A stretch of DNA of 64,000 bases from Mycobacterium paraseoulense (lineage in GTDB: Bacteria > Actinomycetota > Actinomycetes > Mycobacteriales > Mycobacteriaceae), in the NCBI RefSeq assembly GCF_010731655.1, contig NZ_AP022619.1, positions 1,984,001-2,048,000 of the forward strand. The letters run 5' to 3'. The notes under the pieces were generated by a model. The model saw only the letters and a list, made by a program, of their open reading frames with translations. It was not told the origin of the DNA and searched no databases. Positions within the stretch are counted from its first letter, which is position 1, and every line of letters starts with the position of its first letter. The translations under genes and the position numbers were made by a program. Of the stretch, positions 1-8,568 are shown in pieces.

Positions 1-398
1 TCGGCAAGGGAGTGAATCACCACCGTTGCGTCAACGCGGGCTTCGACGATCTCGTCGAGATAACAGATGGCGCCACCACGAACCGCGGCGGTCAGCGGTC
101 CGTCCTGCCAGACGGTGTCCGCGCCCTCGAGCAGATAACGCCCCACCAGATCTGCGGCGAGCATGTCCTCATGGCACGACACCGTGACCAGGTCCAGTCC
201 GAGTCGACGTGCCGCACTCTCCACCAACTTTGTCTTTCCGCAGCCCGTCGGCCCCTTGAGCAGCACCGGCAGACGCGCCCGCCAGGCTCCGAGCAGGATG
301 TCCAGTTCATCGCCGACGGGATGGTAGTCGTCGACGACGCCGAGCGCGGGATTGTGATTATTGATCACGGGACCACGTTGGCAGGAGTGAATCGTCAT
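1..398 (-). CDS. CbbQ/NirQ/NorQ-type MoxR AAA+ ATPase, N-terminal part
   Basis: Partial gene running off the left edge; translated from ATG at 398 on the minus strand. Residues 49-56 are a Walker A motif (GPTGCGKT) and a Walker B-like stretch ([11 protein letters not shown]) follows about 55 residues later, with the family's VSCHEDM and [10 protein letters not shown] segments between them. Known members are ring-forming AAA+ chaperones that, with a VWA-domain partner (CbbO/NorD), insert metal or remodel an enzyme. The C-terminal half and any partner lie outside the window. It is separated from the AveC-like gene by about 55 bp and both run leftward, so co-transcription is possible. Family call is firm; the client enzyme is unknown. 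Confidence 0.85.
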   Translation of the reverse strand, partial: MTIHSCQRGPVINNHNPALGVVDDYHPVGDELDILLGAWRARLPVLLKGPTGCGKTKLVESAARRLGLDLVTVSCHEDMLAADLVGRYLLEGADTVWQDGPLTAAVRGGAICYLDEIVEARVDATVVIHSLA

Positions 399-454
399 AC
401 GTCCTTGCTCAGGTTAAGTAGTTGAATCGTCGTTCGGCCGCTTAGTAGGTTTCC

Positions 455-1588
455 TCAGCCCCCGAGGTATACGTCGACCCAAGTGCGGCCGTCACCGGGG
501 ATGTCACGAGGCGAGCCGGGTTGACCACCAGTCGAAATGGGCCGTCCCGCAGCGGGATCGGGACATGGATACGGTGTTTCATGCCCGCAGATCCCATTGA
601 TCAGGTGCGACGGATAGACAGCGTGGCCGTCATTGTCGATCTGCAGGCCGATCCCGATCATCACGATGTTGTAGCTCAGGTAGCCGATGTTCGTCACCGC
701 GGCGACGGCCAGGATCTGCAGGCCCACCTTTGCTTTGTTGGACACATTGAGGCGGTCGACCCCGCGCTCGACGACGGAATGGCCACGGTCATCTAGATAG
801 AACCGCAGAACCATCAGCGGCGCCCAGGCAAGTCCACCCCACACCAGCGACTCATAGAGGGGGAATTGGTGCGATGTGCCTTTGAAGAGCGTCAGCCAGC
901 TCACGGTGTTCGGATAGGCGATGATGTGCCCGTAGCACAGCACGGTCTCGATGACGAAGTCGGCGAGCAGCATAAAGCCGAGGGACCACAGGATGATGCC
1001 CAGCTTGCCGGTCTGTGGCCAGCGCCTCATTACGACCTTGCGCAGGAAACCGCAACCGATCATACACAGCGACGCACTCCAGATGAACCCGATGCCGATC
1101 AGGATGGTCGGCTCGGGCATGAGGTTGCCATGAGGTGACACCCAGCCGGGCATGTCGGTCGTCCACGACCCGAAGTTCATCATCAGCGACGAGTACGAGA
1201 ACTGCGGCGTGACGTAGTTCAGAATCGGATCCCATTGGATCAGCAGCAGGTAGGCGACTATGAGGATGGCGTCGAAGGTGACCCGCCGCTCCCGTATGCA
1301 TCGCCTGCCGACGTAGATCAGAGTTCCGATGACGGCAATGATCGTCAGCACCTGGGCGCCGATGTTCCAGGCCAGATCCCTGCCCAGCTTCGGGTTGTTG
1401 GCACCGATCGGCGTAGGCGTCGCACGACCACCGAGGATCCAACTCGACGCGACGTAGATCGCCAGGGCGATGAACGCCGCACCGACCGTCGCCCAAGCGA
1501 CGATCGGAACCGTGGTCCGCACCCGCGGCGTCTTCATCAGCTTGTCAGGGCCAGCACTCGCGAGCGGCCCTCTTTCCAACGTCGTCAT
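455..1588 (-). CDS. AveC-like (spirocyclase AveC family) integral membrane protein, copy 1
   Basis: A 377-residue protein from the ATG at 1588. The frame is open further upstream, but the extra 85 residues are unlike the paralogue at 16255-17376, which starts at the equivalent place. Several hydrophobic helices are visible (about residues 25-48, 70-92, 100-120, 165-185, 200-222, 300-325), with the paralogue-conserved blocks NFGSWTTD, GCGFLRKVVMRRWP, FYLDDRGHSVVERGVDRLNVSNK and a C-terminal GRTWVDVYLGG. AveC of Streptomyces acts in avermectin spiroketal formation; mycobacterial homologues have no assigned reaction. Its promoter region carries an island-type operator at 1667-1689 and a KstR-like sequence. 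It probably belongs to the catabolic regulon; whether it is an enzyme or a transporter-like protein is not visible. Confidence 0.8.
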   Translation of the reverse strand: MTTLERGPLASAGPDKLMKTPRVRTTVPIVAWATVGAAFIALAIYVASSWILGGRATPTPIGANNPKLGRDLAWNIGAQVLTIIAVIGTLIYVGRRCIRERRVTFDAILIVAYLLLIQWDPILNYVTPQFSYSSLMMNFGSWTTDMPGWVSPHGNLMPEPTILIGIGFIWSASLCMIGCGFLRKVVMRRWPQTGKLGIILWSLGFMLLADFVIETVLCYGHIIAYPNTVSWLTLFKGTSHQFPLYESLVWGGLAWAPLMVLRFYLDDRGHSVVERGVDRLNVSNKAKVGLQILAVAAVTNIGYLSYNIVMIGIGLQIDNDGHAVYPSHLINGICGHETPYPCPDPAAGRPISTGGQPGSPRDIPGDGRTWVDVYLGG

Positions 1589-1639
1589 GCGCACGCCCCT
1601 TCGTGACGAATTCAACAACGAATCCCTATCTGTGAAATG

Positions 1640-1653
1640 TATAACGTGTTCGA
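1640..1653. promoter_or_regulatory. KstR-like palindrome
   Basis: TATAACGTGTTCGA fits the published KstR consensus TnnAACnnGTTnnA at all eight fixed positions. It lies 52-65 bp upstream of the AveC-like start at 1588. Eight fixed bases are expected about once per 64 kb by chance, so position is the main support. Confidence 0.35.
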
Positions 1654-1666
1654 CACGATGGGAAGC

Positions 1667-1689
1667 AAAATCTAAATTCTGATCGAAAA
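1667..1689. promoter_or_regulatory. Island operator B1 (TTCTA-N8-TAGA type)
   Basis: Read on the minus strand the site is TTTTCGA-N8-TAGATTTT. It lies 79-101 bp upstream of AveC copy 1, nearly the same distance as the matching site before AveC copy 2. It is a member of the 13-site family described in the findings. Confidence 0.6.
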
Positions 1690-1990
1690 TAAGCAAACAG
1701 ACCTCCGGCGACGCCTGCGCACACGCGGCGCGGACCCCGTCATCGAGGTAGGCGTCACGGGGGCCACCATCGGCGCAAGCGCTGCACCGCATTCGGTCAT
1801 CCATGTCGTGAGCACCGCGGATTCGCTCATCGCGGGTAACCACGAACGGCCCGGTTGCATGTTCTCGGCTGGGCGCGTGAGCCGCGGCTGTCAGCCTCTG
1901 CTCGGTGTGTCGTCATGCGGGATGGTGCGGTCGGGATCGAATCGGCTCCAAACGCGCTGCGCCTATGATCGTCGACGCCAAATCCGGCTA

Positions 1991-2359
1991 TCAGTTGTCA
2001 GCTTCCCTGCGCTCACCCCGCGGAGTCCAGCCCGTCACCGACACTGTGTTGAGGTCCAGCGTTTCGCCCAGCGTCAGCGTTCCGGCCGCGGTGCCCTTGA
2101 GCCACTCGGCCATGACCTGGTCGGGCTCGCGATCCAACTCGTATATCACCAGATATCGGTGCGCAGGCGGCGGCAAAGGAGCAGGCAAGTCTTCCTCGCG
2201 CACCTTCACCTCCGAGAGGTCGTAACGCTGTGCGGCTACCACTCCGGGCAGCGCGAGCACCTCGCGCACATGGCGTGTGTCGTACCACTCGTTGAAGGCG
2301 TCGTCTTGGCCTTCAATGGGATTGGTCATCACAAGAAAAAGGTTCTTGGCCACCGACAC
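1991..2359 (-). CDS. EthD/DUF4286-like small dimeric alpha-beta barrel protein
   Basis: 122 residues. The pattern FLVMTNPIEGQDDAFNEWY followed by a His (TRH) and a Leu-Pro-Gly-Val turn (LALPGVVAAQRYDL) is typical of ferredoxin-like dimeric barrels of the EthD/DUF4286 type, which often accompany oxygenases or degradation clusters. The second half has YLVIYELD, the matching strand of the fold. The start ATG at 2359 gives the usual family length. Its promoter holds the repeat ACTGTCAC/ACTGTCAA at 2409-2424, shared with neighbouring genes. No catalytic residues can be assigned; the name rests on fold-level resemblance. Confidence 0.7.
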   Translation of the reverse strand: MSVAKNLFLVMTNPIEGQDDAFNEWYDTRHVREVLALPGVVAAQRYDLSEVKVREEDLPAPLPPPAHRYLVIYELDREPDQVMAEWLKGTAAGTLTLGETLDLNTVSVTGWTPRGERREADN

Positions 2360-2408
2360 AACCCCCTTGGCAGTTCCGAGGTGGACATCTCACGCACTAT
2401 GGCAGCCA

Positions 2409-2424
2409 ACTGTCACACTGTCAA
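2409..2424. promoter_or_regulatory. TGACAGT-type operator A1
   Basis: Tandem direct repeat ACTGTCAC/ACTGTCAA, 50 bp upstream of the EthD-like start. The half-site is shared with sites at 2577-2594, 5246-5263 and 6987-7000. Confidence 0.5.
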
Positions 2425-2576
2425 CGCCAACTGAAGCGCGTCAGATCAGACCGCTCGACGTAGGTGGTATCCCGTTTCGTCCTTCGACATCACTTCGACC
2501 CAACCAACGGCATAAGCGTGGGACGGGTCGACACCGGTGGTGATGCGATGTCATTGACTCATCGTAACGCAGCGCA

Positions 2577-2594
2577 TTGACTGATGACAGTCAA
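2577..2594. promoter_or_regulatory. TGACAGT-type operator A2
   Basis: Perfect inverted repeat TTGACTG-ATGA-CAGTCAA, about 85 bp upstream of the LLM oxidoreductase start at 2680. The right arm overlaps a TGACAGT half-site. A palindrome of this size suits a TetR dimer. Confidence 0.55.
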
Positions 2595-2679
2595 CTGCCA
2601 TACTGAGGTCCGTTGAATACGCCCGCGTCATTTCGATCCGGTGCGCACCCTATCGACCGATCCAAGGAGAAGGCCGCCC

Positions 2680-3603
2680 ATGCGGTTCAGCGTCGTCCTG
2701 CCCAATAGCGTCCACGTGGCCGCGCTCACCCAACCGTGGGAGCGCGGCCTTGCCGGCACCGACATCGCCCACGTCGCACGCACCGCCGAGAAATTGGGCT
2801 TCACGCGCGTATTCATCCCGGAACACTTCGTGACACCCACATCGCACGTAGAACTTTCGGGCAATCACTACTTCGATGCCACGACAGCGCAGGCCTACAT
2901 CGCCGGCGCCACATCGACGATCTCGATCGGATCGATGGTCACGATTTTACCGTTGCACAACCCCGTCATCGCGGCGAAGTCGATCGCAACGCTGGACTGG
3001 CTTTCCGGCGGCCGTGCGCAGGTGACGGTGGGGGTAGGCTGGCTCGAAGAAGAGTACGACGCCATCGGCGTCCCCTTCCGCAGACGCGGGCGGCTCACTG
3101 ATGAATACCTCGCGGCGATGTTCGAAATGTGGCACAGCGACACGCCCGCCTATGACGGCGAATTCGTCAGATTTCGCGACATCGCGTTCGGCCCCAAGCC
3201 GATTCACAAGCCCCACCCACCAATCTGGATGGGCGGCGACGCCGAGGCCGTGCTCCGTCGAGCCGCCCGATTCGGTGATGGCTGGGCGCCGTGGCAGACC
3301 CGGCCCGAGGACTTCCCGGCCAAGCTCGATTACCTGAAGTCGCAGCCTGGCTACGATGGCCGTCCGTTTGCGCTTTTCTTCAGCTTGGCGTCACTGAATA
3401 TCGGCTTGGCGCACGAAATCAACGACGACCCCCATTCGCAATTCGGTCAGAACGCTCAGCAGGTCATTGACAACTGCAACATGCTCGCCGGTCTGGGCGT
3501 CACCGATACGTGGGTGAATCCTCCACCGGTGGTTGACTTCAGCTCCTATCTCGATCATCTGCACTGGGTGTCCGAAGAAGTGATGCCGACAGCAGTTGAT
3601 TAA
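2680..3603 (+). CDS. LLM-class F420-dependent oxidoreductase (TIGR03619-like)
   Basis: 307 residues from ATG 2680, preceded by an AAGGAGAAGG ribosome site about 6 bp upstream; the upstream in-frame ATG at 2641 lacks one. Luciferase-like TIM-barrel motifs are clear: IPEHF, STISIGSMVTILPLHNPV, STLDWLSGGR-like (IATLDWLSGGRAQVTVGVGW), and PPIWMGG before the C-terminal substrate lid. Known relatives use F420H2 or flavin to reduce or oxygenate diverse substrates; here the reaction cannot be read from sequence. The promoter holds palindrome A2 and the TetR gene follows 100 bp downstream, so local control is likely. Confidence 0.85.
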   Translation: MRFSVVLPNSVHVAALTQPWERGLAGTDIAHVARTAEKLGFTRVFIPEHFVTPTSHVELSGNHYFDATTAQAYIAGATSTISIGSMVTILPLHNPVIAAKSIATLDWLSGGRAQVTVGVGWLEEEYDAIGVPFRRRGRLTDEYLAAMFEMWHSDTPAYDGEFVRFRDIAFGPKPIHKPHPPIWMGGDAEAVLRRAARFGDGWAPWQTRPEDFPAKLDYLKSQPGYDGRPFALFFSLASLNIGLAHEINDDPHSQFGQNAQQVIDNCNMLAGLGVTDTWVNPPPVVDFSSYLDHLHWVSEEVMPTAVD

Positions 3604-3705
3604 GGTTGGCAAGCCTGGCGACACGACTATCACCACGCTGCTGATCGCCGATGGAACCGGCGTTGTAGCCTCAGCACAACGTGAGGAACGTGCAGGGAGG
3701 ACGGC

Positions 3706-4296
3706 ATGGCGAGAGGTGATCGCTCACCGCGGTCCGAGCATGCCGCCCAAACCAAAGCTGCGCTCATTGACGCAGCGCTGAACCTCTTCAGTGTCAACGG
3801 ATACGACGAGACCACGACCGACGAGATCGCGGCCGCCGCCGGCGTATCGCCGAGAACGTTCTTCCGCTATTTCCCGACGAAGGAGTCGGTGCTGTTCTTT
3901 GGCGGACACGATTTCATAAACGCCTTCAAGACCGTGTACCTGGGCCGAGACGACGTGCTGTCCGACTACGAAGCGATGGCCGAATCCTTCGCGATCCTGG
4001 CACCGTCACTCAAGCGCATCCGTAAGAGGATCGCGCAATACTACGAAGCCGTCGAGTCATCCCTGGTCCTTCTCGGCCGCGAGCGCAAGATTTCTCGAGC
4101 CACTGCCGCCACGGTCGCCGACGTAGTCGCAAGACGGCGTGGACTCTCGGCCCCTGATGCCGAGTGCGCGATGCTCGCCACGGTAGGGATGAGCCTGCTG
4201 GAAAGCGCTCTGAGCCAGTGGCTGGCCGGAAGCGCTCGCAGTCTGGACGACCTGATTCGGCAGGAGTTCGCAGCCTTACCAGCGTTGCTGACGTAA
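3706..4296 (+). CDS. TetR-family transcriptional regulator (candidate regulator of A-type sites)
   Basis: 196 residues. The N-terminal helix-turn-helix is canonical: AALIDAALNLFSVNGYDETTTDEIAAAAGVSPRTFFRYFPTKE spans about residues 20-62 with the family's FRYFPTKE end. The C-terminal ligand/dimer domain is variable and gives no ligand clue. The start ATG at 3706 follows a GGGAGGACGGC sequence. It lies among four genes or gene remnants whose promoters carry TGACAGT/ACTGTCA repeats (2409, 2577, 5246, 6987), which makes it the natural local regulator. That assignment is inference from proximity. Confidence 0.9.
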   Translation: MARGDRSPRSEHAAQTKAALIDAALNLFSVNGYDETTTDEIAAAAGVSPRTFFRYFPTKESVLFFGGHDFINAFKTVYLGRDDVLSDYEAMAESFAILAPSLKRIRKRIAQYYEAVESSLVLLGRERKISRATAATVADVVARRRGLSAPDAECAMLATVGMSLLESALSQWLAGSARSLDDLIRQEFAALPALLT

Positions 4297-4395
4297 GGCG
4301 TTACCTGCCCGCAGCGGGGCTCACGAGGCGGACGATACGCGTCCACATCTCGATCTCACGTTTACCAGCCGACGCCGAACGCGGGGCCATCGTCG

Positions 4396-5226
4396 TCACA
4401 GCCGTCCTGTGACGCGCAGTGCGGGATGGACCCATTCCGGCGACCGCTTCTCCTTGAACGCTGTAAAGCCTTCTCGCGCTTCGGGCCCCATGACGCTTTG
4501 GTACATGTTGATCCGATCGTACAGCCCCATGTAGTTGTCGAGATTGGCCTTGACCACTGCACGCGCCTGCGGTGCGGTTCGGCAGCATTGCGCAAGTACC
4601 TCGCGCGCAGTGGTCAGCAAGTCGTCGTGAGGAACGACGCGGGAAATCATCCCCCATTCGAGCGCCTCCTCGGCCGACAGTACCCGACCGGTGAACATCA
4701 GGTCTCGCGCGCGAACCGGTCCGATGATCCGTGCGAGCATCTGACTGTAGTAGGTGTCAGCAATGCCGCGGTACAACTCCGGTACGCGAAAAGTCGCGCG
4801 CTCGCTCACCACCGCCATGTCGCTGCACATCGCAATCTGCAATCCACCACCCTGCGCCAGGCCGTTGACCGCGGATACCACCGGCTTGGGCGACTGGCGC
4901 AAGGCCTCAAAAGGCGTGACATCCATTCCCAGGGCAAAAGCCAACTCCATCCAATTGTCCTCGGCGCGGTGCCCGAGATCGCCGCCGGGGGCAAAGACGT
5001 CCCCGGTGCCCGTGATCAGCAGCCCGGCCAAGCTGTCGTCTGCGGCCACGCGCGAGACGGCGTAGCGAATACCGAAATACATCGCCGCTGTCATGGCGTT
5101 GCGCGCGTGCGGACGATCCAGAGTGACTTTCGCTAGCGCACCGTCGCGCTCGAACCGCAGGTACGGTGTGCCGAGCCAGTCGCCGTCCGGCGGTCGAGGC
5201 TCACTTACACTGATTCCGTTCGTCAT
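4396..5226 (-). CDS. Enoyl-CoA hydratase/isomerase family (crotonase fold)
   Basis: 276 residues. Crotonase landmarks are present: VTLDRPHARNAMT near residue 35, the first oxyanion loop (FAPGGDLG), the second (VNGLAQGGGLQIAMCSDMAV), and FRVPELYRGIAD with the first catalytic-type Glu. The second Glu position is not evident (ADTYYSQ), so a simple hydratase reaction is not assured; isomerase, dehalogenase or ring-hydrolase activities are alternatives. It faces away from the epoxide-hydrolase remnant. The perfect inverted repeat at 5246-5263, 20 bp upstream of the start, suggests repression by the nearby TetR protein. Confidence 0.88.
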   Translation of the reverse strand: MTNGISVSEPRPPDGDWLGTPYLRFERDGALAKVTLDRPHARNAMTAAMYFGIRYAVSRVAADDSLAGLLITGTGDVFAPGGDLGHRAEDNWMELAFALGMDVTPFEALRQSPKPVVSAVNGLAQGGGLQIAMCSDMAVVSERATFRVPELYRGIADTYYSQMLARIIGPVRARDLMFTGRVLSAEEALEWGMISRVVPHDDLLTTAREVLAQCCRTAPQARAVVKANLDNYMGLYDRINMYQSVMGPEAREGFTAFKEKRSPEWVHPALRVTGRL

Positions 5227-5245
5227 GGATCCTTCTCTGCTATCA

Positions 5246-5263
5246 GTGACACAGAACTGTCAC
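5246..5263. promoter_or_regulatory. TGACAGT-type operator A3
   Basis: Perfect inverted repeat GTGACA-N6-TGTCAC, 20 bp upstream of the enoyl-CoA hydratase start, with a further CAGTCAG half-site just beyond. It lies between two divergent genes and could serve both. Confidence 0.55.
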
Positions 5264-5526
5264 ATTAACAGTCAGCAGCCCGCACATCGTGCAGTAGAAG
5301 CGGTTCAATGCAATGGGTATGCCGATCCAGAGCCATTATCCCGACGGCCGTTTGCCGCAAACCTTGGGCGAATTCGTGGTCGCTGTCTCGGACAGTCCCG
5401 CTGAGCCCGGGCGAGATCTGCGCGCAATCGCTCATTGTCGATCTTGCTGTCCGCATGGTCAGCCGAGCGGACCAGTACGACAGTGGACTGCCTAATTGCG
5501 CCGGGTCGTTGCGCGAGGATCGGTGG

Positions 5527-6632
5527 CATGACCTCGATTTTCCCTTCCATATAGAGATCCCCGACACTGACCTTGTAGATCTGAAGGAACGCCTTGCTCG
5601 TGCGCGCTGGCCTGGGGCCGAATGCGTTGACGACTGGAGCCGCCAAGGTGTACAGCTGAGCTATGTGAGGCAACTTGCCGCCTACTGGGCAAGATTATGA
5701 CTGGCGTGCCCGCGAGACGGCGCTGAACAGATTCGATCACTACACCACTGATATCGACGGGCTAACCGTTGACTTCATTCATCAGCGGTCCGGCCGTGAT
5801 GACGCCTTTCCCATCGTGATCACGCACGGCTGGCCGGGATCGATCGTGGAGTTCCAGAAGGTGATCGAGCCATTGAATGAGCGCAGTTATGACGTCATCT
5901 GCCCGTCGCTGCCCGGGTACGGGTTCTCGGCCAAGCCGACCTCGACGGGGTCGGGCGTCGAGCGGATCGCGACAGCCTGGGAAGTCCTCGTCAATCGCCT
6001 CGGTTACCAGCGTTACGGTGCTCAAGGCGGTGACTGGGGTGCAGGAGTCGCTAAACAGATTGGGCGCAATGGCGGCAGTTGCGTAGCCATCCACCTGAAC
6101 ACGCCAGTGGGCTTTCCGCCCAACGACATTGGCAAGCCCACCGAGGAAGAGACGCTGGCGCTAGATCGACTCACTTATTACGACCGGTGGGATTCGGGCT
6201 ACGCCAAGCAACAGTCGACGCGGCCGAAAACACTGGGCTATGGGTTGGTGGATTCCCCTGCAGGCCAGTTGGCGTGGATAGTCGAAAAATTCTGGTCATG
6301 GACCGACTGCGACGGCCACCCCGAGAACGCGTTAAGCCGCGATAAGATGCTCGACAACGTCATGCTCTACTGGCCGACCGGAACCGGCGCGGCTTCGGCC
6401 CGACTGTACTGGGAAAGTTTGGGCTTCTTCAGCGCAACCGGCCGAGTCGAACTGCCCACTGGCGTTGCGTGCTTTCCAAAGGAGATCATGCTGGCGCCGC
6501 GCCGATGGTGTGAGGCCGAATACAACATCACACACTGGGCCACGATGGCCCCGAGGCGGTCACTTCGCTGCGTTCCAACATCCAGAGCTCTTCGTTGAAG
6601 ACGTGAACGCCTTCTTCGAGAAGGTGCGTTGA
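5527..6632 (+). pseudogene. Epoxide hydrolase (alpha/beta hydrolase, EHN-type), broken by two frameshifts
   Basis: The family sequence is complete but spread over three frames. The N-terminal EHN part (FHIEIPDTDLVDLKERLARARW) ends at a stop near 5700. The core resumes in another frame with YDWRARE, the oxyanion HGWPGS and the nucleophile elbow QGGDWGA. After ITHWATMA near 6550 the frame is lost, and the expected end (GHFAAFQHPELFVEDV) continues one frame over to a TGA at 6632. A normal start is also unclear. Intact homologues of about 370-390 residues hydrolyse epoxides through an enzyme-ester intermediate. Either this is a recent pseudogene or the assembly has indels; the left limit is approximate. 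Confidence 0.8.
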
Positions 6633-7377
6633 GCGACGAGGCTGTGGCGCAGGCCGTCTCGCTTCCCATCCGGCTGCCAAGTGCGCGGCGTGCACGAGGG
6701 GTTTACTTCTGCCTCGCGAGCGGCCGAAAACACTGAAATCTCAAGGATTCACGGCTGCACTGGCGGATGAGCCCGAGCACGTCGCTTCGATGTCGGACCG
6801 ACGCCGCGTCCAGGCCCGCACATGGGACCGGGGCGACGTCCCGCTCGTCGAGGAGCACGGGGTTCGCAGTAGTGGCGCAGCAACGACGTGAGCACCTGCG
6901 GTGTCAGGTGTTGCGCCCACCTCCAGCTGACGGGAAGGGCTTGCCGTGTCACCGAACCCGCTCTTGGATGGATAGCTCTGGCTCATGACAGTCGACTGTC
7001 GAACTATCAAAGGACAATGCCACGCCGACAGCATTGATCTCAGGAAAGTGGTCGAGTGTGAACCGGACCCGTTCGAACCGGCGACCGGCCCCGTCTCCAA
7101 TTTGACAGCAGATCATGAGTCCGCTGACACGACCCTCGTCGACTTGTCCGGGAAGAATGACCATCGAGGCACGGCACGACTAGTTCGAGGCGGCTCCGGG
7201 CTATCGGGTTCCAGCGCAATGGTTCGCCATGTGGGCTAGCCGCCACCACTACCGCTGCCCCGGATTCTGTAGACCGACACTTGTCGCAGCACATTGCCGG
7301 AGACCTCGTAGGCCCCTCGAACCGGCATCGAGCGTGTGGGTGGGCGGCCGCCCTCCCTCGCGCCGTGATACATCAAG
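6633..7377. other. 745-bp stretch without a recognisable gene
   Basis: Several short frames exist on both strands, none with recognisable motifs, a good ribosome site or consistent length. It follows a broken gene and may be eroded coding DNA. The only clear signal is the palindrome at 6987-7000. Confidence 0.5.
6987..7000. promoter_or_regulatory. TGACAGT-type palindrome A4
   Basis: Perfect 14-bp palindrome GACAGTCGACTGTC sharing half-sites with A1-A3. No intact gene starts close by, so it may be a relic of a lost promoter. Confidence 0.4.
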
Positions 7378-8397
7378 TCAGGATGGCCGCCAGTTGCGCA
7401 ACTCCCCGACGATCGGCTGCCAGAGCTCTTCCGAGGTGGTATAAGGCGCAGCCAAAGCAACTCGGCTCAACACAGAACCGAATCTGGCCGTCAACGCGCG
7501 CGCCACATCCGGCGGATCGGCGACGACGGCGAAGGCGTCGAGCATTTCGTCGTCGATAACCTCGCCTAATTGGCTCCACCGATCAGCCTTGATCATGGCC
7601 CGCAGCTCATCACCGACCCCTTCCCAGCCGTGGGTCTGCAGGACGGGAAGGTACGCGGGGGTAGACGCGTAGAAAGCAATGCGGCTGCGCACTGCCGCAT
7701 CGGCGGCTGCCCGAGCGTCCGCGGTTTCACCCGTTACGACGAACACCGCTCCACTGATCTGGAAACCGTCCAGATCCTCTCGACCCGCGGCCGCCCGGCC
7801 CTCGATAAGCGCAGGCAACGTCACGGAGCTGAGGTATCGCTCGGTTGTAAAGCTGTGCAGGAGAAAGCCGTCGGCGACCTCGCCGGCAACACGTGACATT
7901 TTGGGGCCCACGCCGGCCAGCAGTACCGGCGGATTGCCGTACGGGTTCGGCCCCGGATCGAAGAACGACGTCATGAGCGTGTGGCGGTAGAACTTTCCCT
8001 CATAGTCAAGTCGCTCGCCGGTTCGCCAGCTCCCCCAGATCGCCCGGATGGCCAGCACGTAGTCGCGCATCCGGTCGGCCGGAGCTGACCATGGCATGCA
8101 GAACCGGCGGCTGATGTGGGCTTTGACCTGCGAGCCCAGCCCCAGCATGAATCGACCTCGGGAGTAGAGCTGTAAATCGTTCGCAAGCACGGCTGTGGTC
8201 ATCGGGTTGCGAGCGAACGCGACGGCGATGTTGGTGCCAAGGTCAACCGCGCTGGTGTTCTGCGAACACATGGCCAGCAGCGGAAACGGATCGTGCTTGA
8301 TCTCGGGGATCCACACACCGCGATATCCGGCTGCTTCCGCCTTCTTCGTGGCGGTCAAAGCATCGACGTCATTCGGTGCGACCAGGTCGACGTCCAT
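7378..8397 (-). CDS. LLM-class F420-dependent oxidoreductase (TIGR03617-like)
   Basis: 339 residues starting with MDVDLVAPN. Luciferase-like features are GYRGVWIPEIKHDPF, VDLGTNIAVAFARNPM, LYSRGRFMLGLGSQVKAHI and PPVLLAGVGPKM, the last being the phosphate-binding region of this subfamily. Such enzymes use F420 in actinobacteria. It is transcribed away from the acetoacetate-decarboxylase-like gene across a short divergent promoter with two B-type operators (8459-8480 and 8519-8540), so the two transcripts are probably co-regulated. Substrate unknown; the subfamily call is by motif spacing only. Confidence 0.85.
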   Translation of the reverse strand: MDVDLVAPNDVDALTATKKAEAAGYRGVWIPEIKHDPFPLLAMCSQNTSAVDLGTNIAVAFARNPMTTAVLANDLQLYSRGRFMLGLGSQVKAHISRRFCMPWSAPADRMRDYVLAIRAIWGSWRTGERLDYEGKFYRHTLMTSFFDPGPNPYGNPPVLLAGVGPKMSRVAGEVADGFLLHSFTTERYLSSVTLPALIEGRAAAGREDLDGFQISGAVFVVTGETADARAAADAAVRSRIAFYASTPAYLPVLQTHGWEGVGDELRAMIKADRWSQLGEVIDDEMLDAFAVVADPPDVARALTARFGSVLSRVALAAPYTTSEELWQPIVGELRNWRPS

Positions 8398-8458
8398 GAC
8401 TCTCCTTGATCGGGGGACAGTGTCACCGGCGGGATGCGTCCACCGCAGCGCGGTCAGA

Positions 8459-8480
8459 TTCTAACTACAGACAGATTCGA
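8459..8480. promoter_or_regulatory. Island operator B2
   Basis: TTCTA-N8-CAGATTCGA, 62-83 bp upstream of the leftward LLM gene in a divergent promoter. The arms and the 8-bp spacer match the other B sites. Confidence 0.65.
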
Positions 8481-8518
8481 TGGCGAAACCATGTTGATCC
8501 ACTGCCACTTGTCCCATT

Positions 8519-8540
8519 ATCGAACTTTCGGTAGATTTTG
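8519..8540. promoter_or_regulatory. Island operator B3
   Basis: ATCGA-N8-TAGATTTTG, about 30-50 bp upstream of the rightward acetoacetate-decarboxylase-like start. This is the second site of the divergent pair. Confidence 0.55.
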
Positions 8541-8568
8541 CTATACATTAGGGAAAGGGATGCTCGAG

